The notes beneath the pieces are model-generated. The model saw only the letters and a list, made by a program, of their open reading frames with translations, was not told where the DNA came from and did not search any database. A stretch of 16,656 bases of DNA from DASZMJ01 sp035551935 (GTDB lineage: Bacteria; Planctomycetota; Planctomycetia; Isosphaerales; Isosphaeraceae). The DNA lies in assembly GCA_035551935.1 (NCBI GenBank), contig DASZMJ010000193.1, positions 1 to 16,656 on the forward strand. The letters are read 5' to 3'. A program made the translations under genes and the position numbers. Positions 15,148-16,656 of the stretch are shown here, piece by piece (the first letter of the stretch is position 1; each line of letters begins with the position of its first letter).

Positions 15148-15324
15148 ATGACGGATGACTGGGGTGCGTCGTCGTCGATCGTCAGCTGGTTCACGACGCT
15201 GGGCGGCGCCCTCGGCCGCGGCGACGGGATCATGATCGGCATCGCGAGGGAGCGGCTGGCCGCCCTCGGCCAGCCGCTCGTCGTCCCCACGCTGGCCGCC
15301 AAGCGGCGGGAGGCCGGGTCATGA
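15148..15324 (+). CDS. Small hypothetical protein coupled to the RepA-like ATPase
   Basis: This 58-residue protein begins MTDDWGASSSIVSWFTTLGG and ends VPTLAAKRREAGS. I recognise no family. It is mostly neutral with a short Gly/Ala-rich hydrophobic middle and a basic tail. Coding is supported by the abrupt rise of third-position G/C at 15148 and by the ATGA overlap with the next gene (15321-15324), which implies translational coupling. The ATG at 15148 has no clear ribosome site; GTG 15142 or the far upstream GTG 14974 (116 residues) are alternatives. The position before a RepA-like ATPase suggests a replication or control accessory, but this is inference only. Confidence 0.5.
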   Translation: MTDDWGASSSIVSWFTTLGGALGRGDGIMIGIARERLAALGQPLVVPTLAAKRREAGS

Positions 15325-16553
15325 TCAAGCCGACGCAGATCGATATTTACGCGCTTTCTCGGCTGCAAATCGGCGCCGATCTGAACGGCGAGGCCGGGCG
15401 CGTGTCGCCGGCCGTCGGGAGGCTCGCGCAGGCCCTGGCGCCGGCAGGGACGGAGGCGGAGCGCGGGCTCGTCTGGGAGGGATTCCTGGCCGGCCTCGAC
15501 GACCCCGCCGCGATCTTCAAGGCGATGGCCGAGGTGGACCCGCACGGCCCGGCGCCGGGCACGGAAGAGGAGGCGTCCCGCCCGAGGGCCAAGGTCGTGA
15601 AGACGTCGCTGATCTCGACCAAGAAGGTCGAATGGCTCTGGGAGGACCGGGTCCCCCTCGGCACGCTGAGCCTGTTCGCGGGCGACCCGAAGCTCGGCAA
15701 GAGCTTCGTCACGCTGGCCCTGGCTGCGGGGGTGTCGCGCGGCGCGACGCTCCCGGGGGCCGCGGGCGCCGTGGCCGGCGACGTCGTCATCCTCTCGGCC
15801 GAGGACGACCCGGCGCGCACGATCGTCCCACGGCTGAAGGCCGCCGACGCGAACCTGGACCGCTGCCACCTGCTGGAGGCGGTCTACCTCGCCGACGGCG
15901 CCGAGGCACTGCCCAACCTCCGCGCCGACATCGACGCCATCGAGGAGGCCGTGAAGGGCACCGACGGCTGCCGGCTCATCATCATCGACCCCGTGTCCGC
16001 TTACCTGGGTTCGACCGACGACCACAAGAATTCCGAGCTGCGCGGCGTGCTCTCGCCGCTGAAGTCGCTGGCCGAGCGGCTGGACGTCGCGGTGGTGCTC
16101 GTCAGCCACTTGAACAAGGGGGCCGGCACCAACGCGAAGTATCGCGTCTCGGGCTCGATCGCCTACGTCGGCGCCTGCCGCGCCAACTTCCTGTTCGTCA
16201 AGGACAAGGACGACCCGACCGGCCGGCGCGTGCTGTTCCTGCCCGTCGGCTGCAATCTCGGCCCCGAGCCGCCGGGCCTGGCCTACGTGATCGGCGACCG
16301 CGGCCACGGCCCGGCCGTCGAGTGGGAGGCCGATCCGGTCGCGGTCAAAGTCGAGGACGCGCTCGCGGCGGCGGCCGAGGACGATCAGGAGCGCTGCGAC
16401 CGTTCCGAATGCGAGACATGGCTCAAGGAAGTCCTCAAGGACGCTCCGCTGCTCCAGACGGAGATCATGGCGACCGGCCGGGCTTGCGGCTTCGGCCAGA
16501 TGGCCATCCAGCGGGCGCTAAGCAGGTCCGCAGTAGTTTTTTCACAGGACTGA
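15321..16553 (+). CDS. RepA-like AAA ATPase (AAA_25), C-terminus apparently disrupted
   Basis: This 410-residue RecA-fold ATPase belongs to the RepA/AAA_25 type found in plasmids, satellites and integrated elements, where it acts as a replicative helicase-like ATPase. Walker A is GDPKLGKS (121-128), EDDPARTIVPRL is at 161-172, Walker B is LIIID (219-223), and the third motif VSHLNKG is at 261-267. A C-terminal winged-helix-like region starts at about 363 (CETWLKEVLKDAPLLQTEIMATGRACGFGQMAIQRA). Relatives normally continue with a basic helix and a short beta-hairpin. Here the last 11 or so residues (LSRSAVVFSQD) do not fit, and codon use changes at about 16518, suggesting a break. GGGAGG seven bases before ATG 15321 supports the start. 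It overlaps the preceding gene by four bases. Confidence 0.85.
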   Translation: MIKPTQIDIYALSRLQIGADLNGEAGRVSPAVGRLAQALAPAGTEAERGLVWEGFLAGLDDPAAIFKAMAEVDPHGPAPGTEEEASRPRAKVVKTSLISTKKVEWLWEDRVPLGTLSLFAGDPKLGKSFVTLALAAGVSRGATLPGAAGAVAGDVVILSAEDDPARTIVPRLKAADANLDRCHLLEAVYLADGAEALPNLRADIDAIEEAVKGTDGCRLIIIDPVSAYLGSTDDHKNSELRGVLSPLKSLAERLDVAVVLVSHLNKGAGTNAKYRVSGSIAYVGACRANFLFVKDKDDPTGRRVLFLPVGCNLGPEPPGLAYVIGDRGHGPAVEWEADPVAVKVEDALAAAAEDDQERCDRSECETWLKEVLKDAPLLQTEIMATGRACGFGQMAIQRALSRSAVVFSQD

Positions 16554-16656
16554 TCTCAGCCAGAATTCCTCCGAGAGGACACCGGCCTTCGTCAGCGCCT
16601 CGTGCGACGTCAGGCCCCCGAGGTAGCCGACGAACCGATCCACATGGTCATCGATC
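16542..16656 (-). CDS. C-terminal end of an unidentified minus-strand gene (partial)
   Basis: A minus-strand frame enters from the right edge and ends at TGA (16544-16542). The visible 37 residues begin IDDHVDRFVGYLGGLTSHEA and end SEEFWLRSVL. Third codon positions are strongly G/C, as in real genes here. I do not recognise the family. Its stop lies about 25 bases from the point where the ATPase gene loses its expected sequence, and the two frames overlap tail-to-tail by 12 bases. It could be a cargo or mobile-element gene inserted into the ATPase gene, or simply the next convergent gene. The start lies outside the window. Confidence 0.45.
   Translation of the reverse strand, partial: IDDHVDRFVGYLGGLTSHEALTKAGVLSEEFWLRSVL

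Larger units (their letters stand above)
14083..16656. mobile_element. Left end of an integrated genetic element (partial) at tRNA-Leu
   Basis: The tRNA break marks a change in character. Host genes stop, and a repeat-bearing, locally AT-rich noncoding stretch follows. Then come an excisionase-like HTH gene, a tiny gene and a RepA-like ATPase, a set common at the ends of integrated plasmids, satellites and phage-like islands. The element runs past the right edge. No integrase, capsid or conjugation gene is visible, so its class is undetermined. The left boundary is placed at the point where tRNA similarity ends; the exact crossover is not known. Confidence 0.55.

Noticed and set aside
1..16656. 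CRISPR arrays, rRNA genes, riboswitches
   Set aside because: No regularly spaced repeats, no rRNA sequence and no recognisable riboswitch core were seen on reading both strands.

Overview
The window is high-GC DNA (about 70 percent, with strong G/C preference at third codon positions). Its gene content points to a planctomycete, probably of the Isosphaeraceae/Gemmatales type. The evidence is a DUF1559 protein, a DUF1592 + DUF1552 pair, PVC-type multidomain cytochromes, and short palindromic repeats that resemble those scattered through planctomycete genomes. The lineage call is inference from families; no marker gene is present.

Left part (1-4417), general host genes. A palindromic repeat lies at the window edge. 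An NAD(P)H-dependent FMN reductase (96-674) converges tail-to-tail, with an 11-base overlap, on a minus-strand pair: a DUF1559 protein (1613-2404) followed by a membrane-anchored HEAT-repeat protein (664-1515). A nested palindromic element of about 205 bp (2490-2694) fills the divergent gap before a PiT-family inorganic phosphate transporter (2828-4417).

Middle part (4338-13949), three exported or redox-related genes on the plus strand. The first is a 1330-residue fusion: signal peptide, xylose-isomerase-like TIM barrel, c-type cytochrome, DUF6797-like module, beta-propeller and C-terminal type-1 copper domain. The second is a 1371-residue DUF1587/1595/1592/1588/1585 protein with two CxxCH motifs. 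The third is its usual partner, a Tat-exported DUF1552 protein. The set looks like a periplasmic electron-transfer or oxidation module; the substrate cannot be read from the sequence.

Right part (about 14083-16656), the left end of an apparent integrated element. A tRNA-Leu(UAG) gene, with a plausible promoter still upstream, is intact only through its anticodon loop (14044-14083). The sequence then changes to a noncoding, locally AT-rich stretch with tandem direct and inverted repeats. Beyond it lie an excisionase-like HTH gene with a good sigma70-type promoter, a small gene, and a RepA-like AAA ATPase joined to it by an ATGA overlap. The ATPase loses its expected C-terminus just where a minus-strand reading frame enters from the right edge. 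No integrase is visible; it and the reconstituted tRNA-Leu are expected beyond the right edge.
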